NCBI GenBank assembly: GCA_037349105.1
Contig: JAYJMM010000026.1
Coordinates: 558,001-622,000, forward strand
Direction: 5' to 3'
Length of the DNA stretch: 64,000 bases
From: Limnomonas spitsbergensis
Taxonomy: Eukaryota > Chlorophyta > Chlorophyceae > Chlamydomonadales
Shown: one piece after another, positions 46,913-57,500 of the stretch
How positions within the stretch are numbered: position 1 is the first letter of the stretch
Layout: each line of letters opens with the position of its first letter
The notes under the pieces: model-generated
Seen by the model: the letters and a program-made list of their open reading frames with translations, nothing else
Database searches by the model: none
Told to the model about the DNA's origin: nothing
Position numbers and translations under genes: made by a program

Positions 46913-49900
46913 CTAATAATTCATGAGGATACGGTCCTTGTCGACTCCAGCGTCTGTGAGCATCGTAGTCACACTTTCGCACATGTCCTTCTGACCGACC
47001 AGTAACGCCGCAACCTTGGACCCAGCCCCCTTGGCCAGAAGGCCGGCCTTGAGCTCCTCCTCGAAGGCAGCCTGTACATAGCGTTGCTTGTCACCAGAGA
47101 ACACCTGCACGTTTTGCAGCGGGGTTGCACATTTGGTAGTGCCAACTGTCCCGAGTTGTTGGGACTTGGGAGCCTAGTAGCCCACTTTGTAGCAGGGCCC
47201 CCAGGTGTCAATAACGTTACACATCTGGGCCCTGCTCAAAAAAGCTCGGCCGAGTGAGCCCCCAGGTGTAAGGTCATTCATTGGGGGATGCAGATTGCAT
47301 GCCAACGCACCTTATCGGCTTCCAATGGAAGAGGAGGAATAAGGTTTTGGGAGAGGTTTCAGGACTTAGTTGAAGCTTAGGGTTCGGGTGACGTTTTAGG
47401 CTTGAGGGTAATAGTGTCCAATTGGATGCTGATGGACGTGGCAAGATACAGGAACAAAATTAACAAAACCAAAATGCCTATTTCCTCTGCATATTTTGTC
47501 TCTTTCATCCGCCCTCATTCCTTAAGCTTTTCATCTCTCCCCTCTCATCGGAGCAGTGGCGCCCACAGGCTGACCGTTTTGGGCAGGGCCCAGGATTGTA
47601 ACTGGTAACGAAATGGAAAGAAAGCGATTGCTGTGGGAGAGACTGGATGATATGCTGCCCGTATGAAAAGGAAAGAGAACAAGCTCCTGTATCACAGGAG
47701 TGTAAGGGACATGCAGCATACAAAACCCTGCACCCCAAGTGGAAAGAAGCCGCAGGATCTATGCTGCCAGCCCACGCTTCAGCGACAATTCAGCTACATC
47801 ACCAGCAAGGGCCTGGTGCAGCAAGCCCTTGAGCTCGGACCACCGGTTTGGTCCCCATTGGCCCAGAGGTGGCCGCTCGGCATCCACCCAGAAAGGTGGC
47901 CTGGCGCACTACAAGAAAAGTGGATCCCGCCTGCCACCAGCCACATGCTTGCCCTGCCACATGTCCCTGGTAAAAATATGAATTCGAATCCATTCATTCT
48001 GGCTGCTCTCAGAATTCCTTTTCAGACTTTCGTCTGTTCCTCATTTCTATCCCCGATCCTTGTCCCCCTTCAACCAGATAGTTTGGCGCCCACACAGCCG
48101 AGCCTTTTGAGCATGGCCCCGAGGCGCAACGTCATTAACACCTCTCACCTGCGTTACGGTGACACCGGCTGCTTCCCACCCTTGAAAAAGCTCCTGGTAC
48201 GTTGTCGAGTCTGCAGTTCAGGGGAAGGGCGAGGAGCAGAAGGTGCATCAGAATCGCGGGAGGGGAGCGCGCAGTAGCAGACGCGTCAGAAATTCAGGGG
48301 GGAGAGCGAGAAGTGCAGATGCGTCCGAAACCCAGGCGGGGGGCAAGCAGTAGCAGACGAGTCAGGGGGTCACGGGGGGAGAGCCAGGTGCGGCAGAGTT
48401 GTCAGAAAGTGAGGAGGGGAGCATGCAGCATCAGGTGTATCAGCAATTGACAACAACACACACTCGACTGGCAAGATGTGTGTCCTCAGTGAGGCCAAGC
48501 GCTCGTCAGCCAGGTCACCAAATCATGCAGCGGAGTCAATATCATAAGACAGTAGTGACACGCTGGGCAATGGCTCTGTTATTAGCCAACGCCCATCTAG
48601 AAGCTTCTCGCAATGTGTGCTAGAGAAATGGGGCCGGCAAGACACAACCCGCCCCAGTGTTCCTTTTCAAGCCCAACTTATGACCTTTGCAGCGGCTGGG
48701 TAGCCACCACTGCACCAATGAGAACCAACCCTTGCATGGCCTAAAGCTGGGCCCCGGCAGCAGGGCTTCCTGAACCAGGTTCCCACTGCTGCGACATGGT
48801 TTAACTGTAGCTGGACCACCCTCAGTAATCTAGGGACCCACACACCATCCTGTGGATCTGAAGCCTGAACACCCCACCCACCGCCTCACACAGCCACACT
48901 GTGAGGCATTTTAACCACGTCGCGTGCGATGACATCAGCACTGTGTACCATAGCTAAGGCGCGCTTGGCCTCACCTTTGCACTTTGTCCCGTAGAAAAGG
49001 CGCATGTGCTTGCGATCCTTTGCTCCCAGCAATCCTGACTCGATGACCGCCTTGAGGGGGACTACACCAGTGCCGGTGGCAAACTGCGAGACATGGCCAG
49101 AGAGAATGGAAAGCTGATCAGTCAAAGCGGGACGTTCAAGATGTGGTCACTCAAATGCGAGACACACCCAGAGAGAATGGAAACTGGTCACTAAAAGCCG
49201 ACCACTTAAGCTGGTCACTCAAAAGTTGGTCCCTCAATCTGCGAGACACAGCCAGAGCATCAATGACTGATTGCGTTGACACCTGTGGGCACTGCTCATA
49301 GGGTTCGGCCGAGTGGGTGCCCAACAGTCCGGTTGAGGAAAAAAGGAGAGTAGAGGGGAAAGAGGGTGGACACGAAGAAAAGGAGACAGAAGTTAAGGGA
49401 CAAACAAAAGGCGGAGGAAAGGAGAGAATCCACAGTGAATGGATAGCTGGTTTGAAATTGGTTCACTTTATGGTAAGCTAGTTTGAAGGCATCAGCCCTA
49501 TTTCAATACCGTACTACAAAGCAAACGCAGGGTAAAGTTCATCACAGAGCTTGGAGGTGCTTATGATCAGCTTGCAGGGTGACAGCCCTCCACGCCTATA
49601 TGATGTGATAATGTTGAGTGTGGCAAAACAGGCGTCCAAGCTGGGAAGTTGCCCGGCTAGAAACTTAAGGGTTCATGGCAGCATGGGTTTCATGCGTACC
49701 AAGGGAGGGTCAATCTGAAAATTAATCTGCAAAATGGCGATCAAATGCATCACCACGTGTGCCCCACGATGACACTTTTGATTGATGTGCGGCGGAGCAG
49801 GATCGTGCCAATTCCAGCTCTTACGGTGGTTGAGTTACGTGACTTTTTATGTCTGTCCGTTATTTGAAGGTTAAGTTATTTAAGGCAAAGTCAGCTATTT

Positions 49901-51415
49901 TGAGGGCATGGTAATTACTTACACGATTTCTGAATTACAGCGAAATTTCACAGCAAGCCTTCCAGACTGGGCAAAAAACATTCACGGCATCAGCACGGCA
50001 GTCCTAGCTTGACCATCGAAAGCCGTTAGCATGGAGATATCCGACACCTCCAACCCAACCAACACTTTACCCCCGTCATAAGAAGGCGTGCGGTGCAGAC
50101 GCCACCTCTATGACGGCTTTAATCGGATTTGTTAATGCAGCAGCAACCTCTGCTCCGCCCTTAACCCTCGCCTACCATCAAGATGGTGTCCACCTCCGCC
50201 GCTGGGATCTTTTCGAGCTGAAAGCCCTTGCCCTGCGCTGCGCTGCACAGCAGCGTGCTGCCCTCCCCAAGAGCTGTGATGGCTTCGGCGGCAGATCCCG
50301 GAAGGCTTTTAATCAGGAGCTCGACTGTGCCAGCATCCAGGGCCCCAGGTGCCGAGGCAATGGCAAAGTACCCGGGCTTGTCGTCGGCTCCGACCTTCAC
50401 CTGTTAGAGGATTGCGAGATGAAGTCCAACAAGGCACTAACAGTCAGTTTTGCAAGCAAGCAGGCTGGCTACGTATGTTCATCTGCGCATGTGGGTTTTT
50501 GCATGTGGGTCTGCAAGCCAGCAAGATGGCTGCACAAGTGGATCTACGCATGGCTGCGCATGTGGGTCTGCAAGCAGGCAAGGTGGCTGCACAAGTGGGT
50601 TTCCACATGGCTGCGCATGCGAGTCTGCGTGCACTATGGATAATTGAGCATGTGGATCTGCAAGGATCGGGATGGCTGCGCTACTGTATGTGTAGGGTCC
50701 CCCACAAAATTCAAAACGGTGGCATGTGGTAGCAACATGGTACCGGTATTCGGTCACAACTCTATCTGCACCATTCTTGATTGAGGTCTTCTACCATCCA
50801 AGTTGCTTCCTGCATGGTGCCTGTCAGAGTCAGACTCATAGTGTTTCTTTTAGCTCACTTCCGTTATACTTCAGCTTCGTTACGCCCAAAGGCCGTGGGG
50901 GGGTAAGGCGTGCAGCAAGCCCTGCTGCTTGGTGGCCCCCCTACAGCGGTCTCAAACGCAGTGAAATATGAAATGGCTTGAGATTAAGAGACCCGTGGGG
51001 ACATTTTGGTGAGGGTCTGGATCATGGCTGTTGCGGGGGGTAGAGCCACGATCTCACCTGGATGTACTGACCCGGTTTGGTGTACGTCGAGGCAATCGCG
51101 CTCCCGACATTCAAAAACACACTGTGCATTCCTGAGAACACTGTCTTATTGCTGGCCACCTTCACGCTGGAGAAATCCACAGGGGCACCCCATTCGGCCC
51201 GAACAAGGACTGAGCGGTTCCTTCGGCTGAAAGAGTTCCGAGGCGCAAAAGACCTGGATCAAGCCGTCACGAGTGAAATCAGTGAGGGCCATCGACATCA
51301 CAACCTGGATCGGCAGATTATGTTTGTCTGCTTGCATCACTACCCACAGCGCAGTGGAATGGACGGTCGGCCCTTGACACACCCGCGTTGAAGCGCGGCT
51401 AGCTTGAAGCATCAT
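46913..51415 (-). CDS. Plastid-targeted FAD/NAD(P) oxidoreductase, PKIWI502-like
   Basis: Six exons, complement of 46913-47104, 48149-48210, 48975-49083, 50176-50400, 51058-51253 and 51381-51415; phases match and give about 272 residues. The N-terminus (MMLQASRASTRVSFAPRNS... to VLVRA) is a typical chloroplast transit peptide. The FAD-binding part has YTKPGQYIQ and FAIASAP; the NAD(P)-binding part has FATGTGVVPLK (GTGxxP motif), RLFYGT, YQELFQGWEAAGV and LVGQKDM near the C-terminus. Order and spacing match the plant protein called PKIWI502, a ferredoxin-NADP reductase-fold enzyme with no firmly established substrate. The first intron's donor (GT|GTGTCA) is weak, and the 62-base exon 5 was found only by homology. 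Repeats, including LINE tips, lie in introns. Stop is TAG. Confidence 0.87.
47205..47262 (-). mobile_element. Solo LINE 3' tip
   Basis: TGTCAATAACGTTACACATC, TGGGCCCTGCTC, AAAAAAGCTCGGCCGAGTG. Lies in intron 5 of the oxidoreductase gene. Confidence 0.65.
47540..47605 (+). mobile_element. Possible diverged LINE 3' tip
   Basis: CAGTGGCGCCCACAGGCTGACC then GGGCAGGGCCCAGGATTGTAAC resembles the tip's block order but is diverged. Confidence 0.4.
47765..47915 (+). repeat. Dispersed SINE/MITE-like element
   Basis: In intron 5 of the oxidoreductase gene. CAATTCAGCTACATCACC, GGTGCAGCAAGCCCTTGAG, TTTGGTCCCCATTGGCCCAG and AGGTGGCCGCTCGGCATCC. Confidence 0.7.
48070..48141 (+). mobile_element. LINE 3' tip next to an exon boundary
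   Basis: TTTGGCGCCCACACAGCCGA, GCCTTTTGAGCATGGCCCC and GAGGCGCAACGTCATTAACA. In the oxidoreductase gene, oppositely oriented. It ends about six to eight bases from the 5' splice site of exon 5 (junction 48149/48148). Confidence 0.65.
48650..48820 (-). repeat. Dispersed SINE/MITE-like element
   Basis: Reverse copy in intron 4 of the oxidoreductase gene. GGGTAGCCACCACTGCACCA, ACCCTTGCATGGCC, GGCAGCAGGGCTTCCTGAAC and GTTTAACTGTAGCTGG. Confidence 0.65.
49262..49350 (-). mobile_element. Solo LINE 3' tip
   Basis: GTTGACACCTGTGGGCACTG, GGTTCGGCCGAGTGGGTGCCC and AACAGTCCGGTTGAGG. In intron 3 of the oxidoreductase gene; diverged. Confidence 0.5.
50450..50660 (+). repeat. About 40-48 bp tandem repeat
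   Basis: Units read GCAAGATGGCTGCACAAGTGG or similar, then a GCATGGCTGCGCATGTGGGT part with CTGCAAGC. About four units in intron 2 of the oxidoreductase gene, starting some 50 bases upstream of exon 3. Confidence 0.75.
50875..50950 (+). repeat. Dispersed SINE/MITE-like element, short fragment
   Basis: Only the middle: CCCAAAGGCCGTGGGG, GTGCAGCAAGCCCTGCTGCTT and GGTGGCCCCC. Confidence 0.45.
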
Positions 51416-53251
51416 TCCAAGAAAGTATCCGCTGACGCGAAGAGAGATTTCAGAAGTGGATGTGGAGGGCCCAGGGAGTTGGAGAGAGAATCGCCGACAG
51501 GGAGACGCTGTATGATATCAGCGGTGGAATTGAGCTTCAGGGCTGCTAAAGATGATGAAGGCCACGCAGGAGGCAGGGCAGGGTGCTAGGCCCCCCTGGG
51601 TGGGTTAGAGTCCGGATCGCCACATGTACAAACTCGTACATTGACTCATCACAACCTCTGATCACAACGTGTTATGGCGGTTATATCCCGGTTTTACAGG
51701 GCCTTTTACAGGGGGCCTTTTGCACACACACAAAATGCTTGGTGAGCTCCCCTGGTGAGCTGGAGGAGGGATCTGAACGCAAGGTGCATTCGGCAGTCAG
51801 ACGTCGGGACACCACATGACATATCCCAGCAGCAGCATCCGGCCCCTGAATCCCTGATGCACTCGCATGCTACCGGTATGTCAACACTCCCAAGCTTGCC
51901 TGGCACTTTTCTTATTGCACGTTATTAGCACGCATCCTCTTTAACTAGCCCCTCTCGTGGTGTCACGGTATAATGCAGTAAACGTGACAGAACCGTATTT
52001 ATCGCTGACGCGGCCACGGAGGCTCCGCAGCTTCTCTGCGGAGCCCCCTTTTCTAAATTAGGAGCCCAGCTTCCCACTTTCGGGAAGATCCGAGGCAGGA
52101 TTTCCCGTACTTAGTAAGTAGGGCTTGCCGGGACCTTTGAATCCCGGCTCGCACGCTTGACTCTTACTTCGTCCCTTTTAAGTGGACAGGCCTCTAATTG
52201 TAATCAGCACCGGCTATCATCCCAAGATATACCCAGTGTATACCATTAACGCCAGTACCACCAAGACGGTCAAGCCTAGATCAGCCTCAGAGCCGACTTA
52301 GCAACCTAGATATCCTCAGCAAGATGCCCAGCCCGACCTAGGACTCCATCCGCAGTCTACGGCTACGGCATCCCCCGCTTCACGCGGTAAGTGACTCAGC
52401 GACCCGACAGACTAGCTATCTGAAGGGCCAGCAGTTTAGCTTTACAAGTGACCAACTCCGTGTCTGTCATCTAGAAGTTCCAGCCACAGCTTAACGCGCT
52501 GCGCATCCGCGGCCAGTGTGTAGTCACTGAGTCCGCCCGTAGGCGTCCGCCACTCTGTGGGGAAGAAGTCCGCCATGGACCTGAAGCAAACATCACGTGT
52601 CCACCTAAAAGGGACGAAGTGGATCTTGCCTGATCAGCCTGACCCAACGAATCCTGCTAAAGGTGTATGTGCTGTGGAGCTTGGATTTTTTTAAATGACA
52701 AGCGGATCTGCCTTGCACAGCTAGAAATCACTGAGCAGAGGATTCTTTATAGATAATTCCAAGTCAATACCTGCTTGCGCTGGGCGCGGCAGCGGAAATA
52801 GCTTGAAGATCAGGCTGTGGAGTTAAAAACCCAGCTGATTATTGCCTGTGCACCTGGACTTGCCTTTGTGGTGGAGTGCAAATTCCCAAGTGTTGACAGA
52901 AGTGGATCTGCGGATCAGTGATTAAGTGGATTGCTGAGGCCGAGATTTCAGTGGCCCAGAACTGTGTGCAGGCAAGACAGTCTGAGCAGAGGCGTGACGT
53001 GCGCCGAGGAGATCCGCAGGCGTTTCACGGATCGCTGTGAAGGATCGCTGTGCAGGTCACTGTCCAGGATCACTGTGAAGGATCGCTGTCCAGGATCGAC
53101 TGGTAGCTGGCACAGCCGCGCCCGATCGCTGTGAAGGATCGCTGTCCAGGATCGCTGTGAAGGATCGCAGTGAAAGGGAGCTGGGAGAAAGACATCAAGT
53201 ACGGATCAGGGAGCCGCGCGACTGACAACACAGGGATCAGCAGAGCATCCC
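51416..53251. other. Unrecognised spacer with hairpin and inverted repeats
   Basis: No open frame of note. Contains a perfect 10-bp hairpin (52021-52030 with 52036-52045, loop CTTCT). A 23-base inverted repeat sits at 52166-52188 and 52598-52620 with one mismatch. A short tandem GGATCGCTGT(G/C)(A/C)A repeat spans about 53030-53170. It could be the non-coding leader of a mobile element feeding the frame at 53252, but I see no LTR pair, primer-binding site or polymerase. Confidence 0.45.
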
Positions 53252-54538
53252 ATGACGCGCAGAGGGATCGGACGAGGCGGCACCGTGTGGGACCCCCCCA
53301 GGCTGAGCCTGGATGCGGAGCAATGGCCAGTACCTGAGGAAGGAACCTTTGACCCGACCTCGGAGCCACCCACTGAGAGGTCGCAGGCCGGTGGTGTTGG
53401 AGAGGGTAGCGGGCCAGAGGAACCTCCGGTGGACTTGCCTGTCGGGGCAGGGACACGGGGCAGCGAGGCCAAGATGGATCTCCTGGTGTCGCACACAGAG
53501 ATCGGCCGAGGTGAGCCAGTGCCCCAATCAACCCCGGATTTTTTGAGGCAGGGCCTGGAATATGCGTAGTGGTTGAAGCTGGGAGGAGGCACCCCTGAGT
53601 TGGTCTTGGATCCAGATACAGCAGTGTCGCACACAGAGATCGGCCGAGGTGAGCCAGTGCCCCAATCAACCCCGGATTTTTTGAGGCAGGGCCTGGAATA
53701 TGCGCAGTGGTTGAAGCTGGGAGGAGGCACCCCTGAGTTGGTTTTGGATCCAGATACGGCAGTGTCGCACACAGAGATCGGCCGAGGTGAGCCAGTGCCC
53801 CAATCGACCTCGGATTTTTTGAAGCAGGGCCTGGAATATGCGCAGTGGTTGAAACTGGTAGAAGGTGCCTCTGAGTCGGCTCCAGATCCAAACACGGCTG
53901 TGTCGCAGCTAGGGGGCGCGGATCTATGCAGTGGGCCAGAATACGCGACGCAGAAGAGGCTGCTGGGAGTGGCAAGTGCTGCGCGACGCGTTAAGGAGGA
54001 GAGTGGGACGATGCCCCGTGGTGGAAAACAGGTGATCAGGAAACTTGCAGATCTACAGGCGTTAGAGGGAGCAAAAGCCGCCACCACTGAATGGCCCCCA
54101 GTAAAAAAGAAGGAGGATCTGGCCCAGCCGCTAGGGTGGAACAGGCTAGGGCAGTGGGCCACTGGAGCGTGGAAGATTGTGTGTGACGCAGGGCAGGCGG
54201 GGTTAAGCAGTCTGGCTGTGCCCCAGCAGCGCGCACCCTTGGAGACACTGACCAGGTGTGTGGAGCAGCCAAGTAGTCAGGTGTCCCCCAACGGCTGGTC
54301 CATGTTTGATATCCTCAGCGGTGAAGGTGAGCCAAGTCACAGGCACCAACAGCAGTCCCGAGGGAGTGCCTGTCCACCCAGGCGGGATAGCCCGGTAGCT
54401 AGCGAACAGCTGCACCTCATCAACTGTGTTACGGCAGGGAGTGCCCGTCCACCCAGGCGGTATAGTCCAGTAGCTAGCGTGCAGCTGCACCTGATCAACT
54501 GTTTTACGACAGGGAGTCCTGTCCACCCAAGCCGGTGA
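53252..54538 (+). pseudogene. Unknown repeat-containing reading frame, broken by one TAG
   Basis: One frame runs 428 codons from ATG 53252 to TGA 54536 with a single in-frame TAG at 53567-53569. It has no family I recognise. Residues about 78-230 are a 46-residue repeat (138 bp; copies start near 53486, 53624, 53762 and partly 53900) with VSHTEIGRGEPVPQST and DFLRQGLEYAQWLKL. The later copies read GCG CAG where the first reads GCG TAG, so the TAG is a single C-to-T change. A lysine-rich middle follows, then a 75-bp (25-residue) repeat, 2.3 copies, at 54362-54530. The 87-bp satellite starts at once after the stop. A good 5' splice site (GAAG|GTGAGC) lies at 54326/54327, so the real coding end may be there. 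It could be a decayed gene or non-coding. Confidence 0.4.
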
Positions 54539-54540
54539 CC

Positions 54541-57500
54541 AGTGGCTGCGAGCCGAGCCAACTGCAGGTGCAGGCGTCGCTGCTGTGCTTGCAGATGGAG
54601 GCAGTTCCAGTGACACCTGTGGTGACCGGTGGCTGCGAGCCGGGCCAACTGCAGGTGCAGGCGTCGCTGATGTGCTTGCAGAGGGAGGCAGTTCCAGTGA
54701 CACCTGTGGTGGCCGGTGGCTGCGAGCCGAGCCAACTGCAGATGCAGGCGTCACGGCTGTGCTTGCAGAGGGAGGCAGTGCCAGTGACACCTGTGGAGGC
54801 CGGTGGCTGCGAGCCAAGCCAACTGCAGATGCAGGCGTCACGGCTGTGCTTGCAGATGGAGGCAGTTCCAGCGACACCTGTGGTGGCCGATGGCTGCGAG
54901 CCGAGCCAACTGCAGATGCAGGCGTCGCTGCTGTGCTTGCAGAGGGAGGCTGTTCCAGTGACACCTGTGGTGGCCGGTGGCTGCGAGCCGAGCCAACTGC
55001 AGGTGCAGGCGTCGCGGCTGTGCTTGCAGAGGGAGGCAGTTCATGTGACACCTGTGGTGATGGGTGGTTGCGAGCCTGGCCAACTGCAGGTGCAGACGTC
55101 ACGGCTTTGCTTGCAGAGGGAGGCAGTTCCAGTGACACCTGCGTTGATCAGTGGCTGCGTGCCGGGCCAACTGCAGGTGCAGGCGTCGCTGCTGTGCTTG
55201 CAGAGGGAGGCAGTTCCAGTGACACCTGTGGTGACCGGTGGCTGCGAGCCGGGCCAACTGCAGGTGCAGGCGTCGCTGCTGTGCTTGCAGAGGGAGGCAG
55301 TTCCAGTGACACCTGTGGTGGCCGGTGGCTGCGAGCCGAGCCAACTGCAGGTGCAGGCGTCGCGGATGTGCTTGCAGAGGGAGGTAGTTCCAGTAACACC
55401 TGTGGTGACCGGTGGCTGCGAGCCGGGCCAAGTGCAGGTGCAGGCGTCGCGGCTGTGCTTGCAGATGGAGGCAGGTCCAGCGACACCTGTGGTGGCCGGT
55501 GGCTGCAAGCCGAGCTAACTGCAGGTGCAGGCGTCACGGCTGTGTTTGCAGAGGAGGCAGTTCCTGTGACACCTGTGGTGATCGGTGGCTGCGAGCCTGG
55601 CCAACTGCAGGTGCAGACTTCACAGCTGTGCTTGCAGAGGAGGCAGTTTCTGTGACACCTGTGCTGGCCGGTGGCTGTAAGCCGGGCCAGCTGCAGGTGC
55701 AGGCGTCACGGCTGTGTTTGCAGAGGGAGGCAGTTCATGTGACACCTGTGGTGATCGGTGGCTGTGAGCCGGACCAAGTGCAGGTGCAGGCGTCACGGCT
55801 GTGCTTGCAGAGGGAGGCAGTTCCTGTGACACCTGTGGTGGCCGGGGGCTGTGAGCCGGGCCAGCTGCAGGTGCAGGCGTCACGGCTGTGTTTGCAGAGG
55901 GAGGCAGTTCCTGTGACACCTGTGGTGGCCGGTGGCTGTGAGCCGGGCCAGCTACAAGTGCAGGCGCCACGGCTGTGCTTGCAGAGGGAGGCAGCTCCTG
56001 TGACACCTGTGGTGGCCGGTGGCTGCAAGCCGGGCCAACTGCAGGCGCAGGCGTCGCGGCTGTGCTTGCAGAGGGAGGCAGTTCCTGTTACACCTGTGGT
56101 GGGAGGGGGCTGTAAGCCGGGCCAACTGCAGGTGCAGACGTCACAGCTGTGCTTGCAGAGGGAGGCAGTTCCAGTGACACCTGTGGTGGCCGGTGGCTGC
56201 GAGCCGAGCCAACTGCAGGTGCAGGCGTCGCGGATGTGCTTGCAGAGGGAGGCAGTTCATGTGACACCTGTGGTGATGGGTGGTTGCGAGCCTGGCCAAC
56301 TGCAGGTGCAGACGTCACGGCTTTGCTTGCAGAGGGAGGCAGTTCCAGTGACACCTGCGTTGATCAGTGGCTGCGTGCCGGGCCAACTGCAGGTGCAGGC
56401 GTCGCTGCTGTGCTTGCAGAGGGAGGCAGTTCCAGTGACACCTGTGGTGGCCGGTGGCTGCGAGCCGAGCCAACTGCAGGTGCAGGCGTCGCGGATGTGC
56501 TTGCAGAGGGAGGTAGTTCCAGTGACACCTGTGGTGACCGGTGGCTGCGAGCCGAGCCAACTGCAGGTGCAGGCGTCGCTGCTGTGCTTGCAGAGGGAGG
56601 CAGTTCCAGTGACACCTGTGGAGGCCGGTGGCTGCGAGCCGAGCCAACTGCAGGTGCAGGCGTCGCGGATGTGCTTGCAGAGGGAGGTAGTTCCAGTGAC
56701 ACCTGTGGTGACCGGTGGCTGCGAGCCGGGCCAAGTGCAGGTGCAGGCGTCGCGGCTGTGCTTGCAGATGGAGGCAGGTCCAGCGACACCTGTGGTGGCC
56801 GGTGGCTGCAAGCCGAGCTAACTGCAGGTGCAGGCGTCACGGCTGTGTTTGCAGAGGAGGCAGTTCCTGTGACACCTGTGGTGGTCGGTGGCTGCGAGCC
56901 TGGCCAACTGCAGGTGCAGACTTCACAGCTGTGCTTGCAGAGGAGGCAGTTTCTGTGATACCTGTGCTGGCCGGTGGCTGTGAGCCGGGCCAGCTGCAGG
57001 TGCAGGCGTCACGGCTGTGTTTGCAGAGGGAGGCAGGTCATGTGACACCTGTGGTGGCCGGTGGCTGCGAGCCGGGCCAACTGCAGGTGCAGGCGCCACG
57101 GCTGTGCTTGCAAAGGGAGGCAGTTCCAGTGACACCTGTGGTGGCCGGTGGCTGCGAGCCGAGCCAACTGCAGGTGCAGGCGTCGCGGATGTGCTTGCAG
57201 AGGGAGGTAGTTCCAGTGACACCTGTGGTGACCGGTGGCTGCGAGCCGAGCCAACTGCAGGTGCAGGCGTCGCTGCTGTGCTTGCAGAGGGAGGCAGTTC
57301 CAGTGACACCTGTGGTGGCCGGTGGCTGCGAGCCGAGCCAACTGCAGGTGCAGGCGTCGCGGATGTGCTTGCAGAGGGAGGCAGTTCCAGTGACACCTGT
57401 GGTGACCGGTGGTTGCGAGCCTGGCCAACTGCAGGTGCAGACGTCACGGCTTTTCTTGCAGAGGGAGGCAGTTCCATTGACACCTGCGTTGATCAGTGGC

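Noticed and set aside
52021..52050. Hairpin followed by a T-rich run, resembling a bacterial intrinsic terminator
   Set aside because: The surrounding DNA is nuclear and eukaryotic. A perfect 10-bp stem is noted only as part of an unidentified spacer.
51950..53251. LTR retrotransposon upstream of the 53252 frame
   Set aside because: I could find no second LTR, primer-binding site, protease, integrase or reverse transcriptase. The idea cannot be supported from this window.
53567..53569. TAG read as glutamine through a variant genetic code
   Set aside because: FAS1, SART1, RRF and the PKIWI502-like gene all end at TAG exactly where homologues end, so TAG is a stop here.
53281..53840. 41-base mini-introns in each 138-bp unit (GAG|GTGAGC ... 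GAGGCAG|GG)
   Set aside because: Too short for an intron in this genome, and removing one from copy to copy does not keep the frame or remove the TAG.
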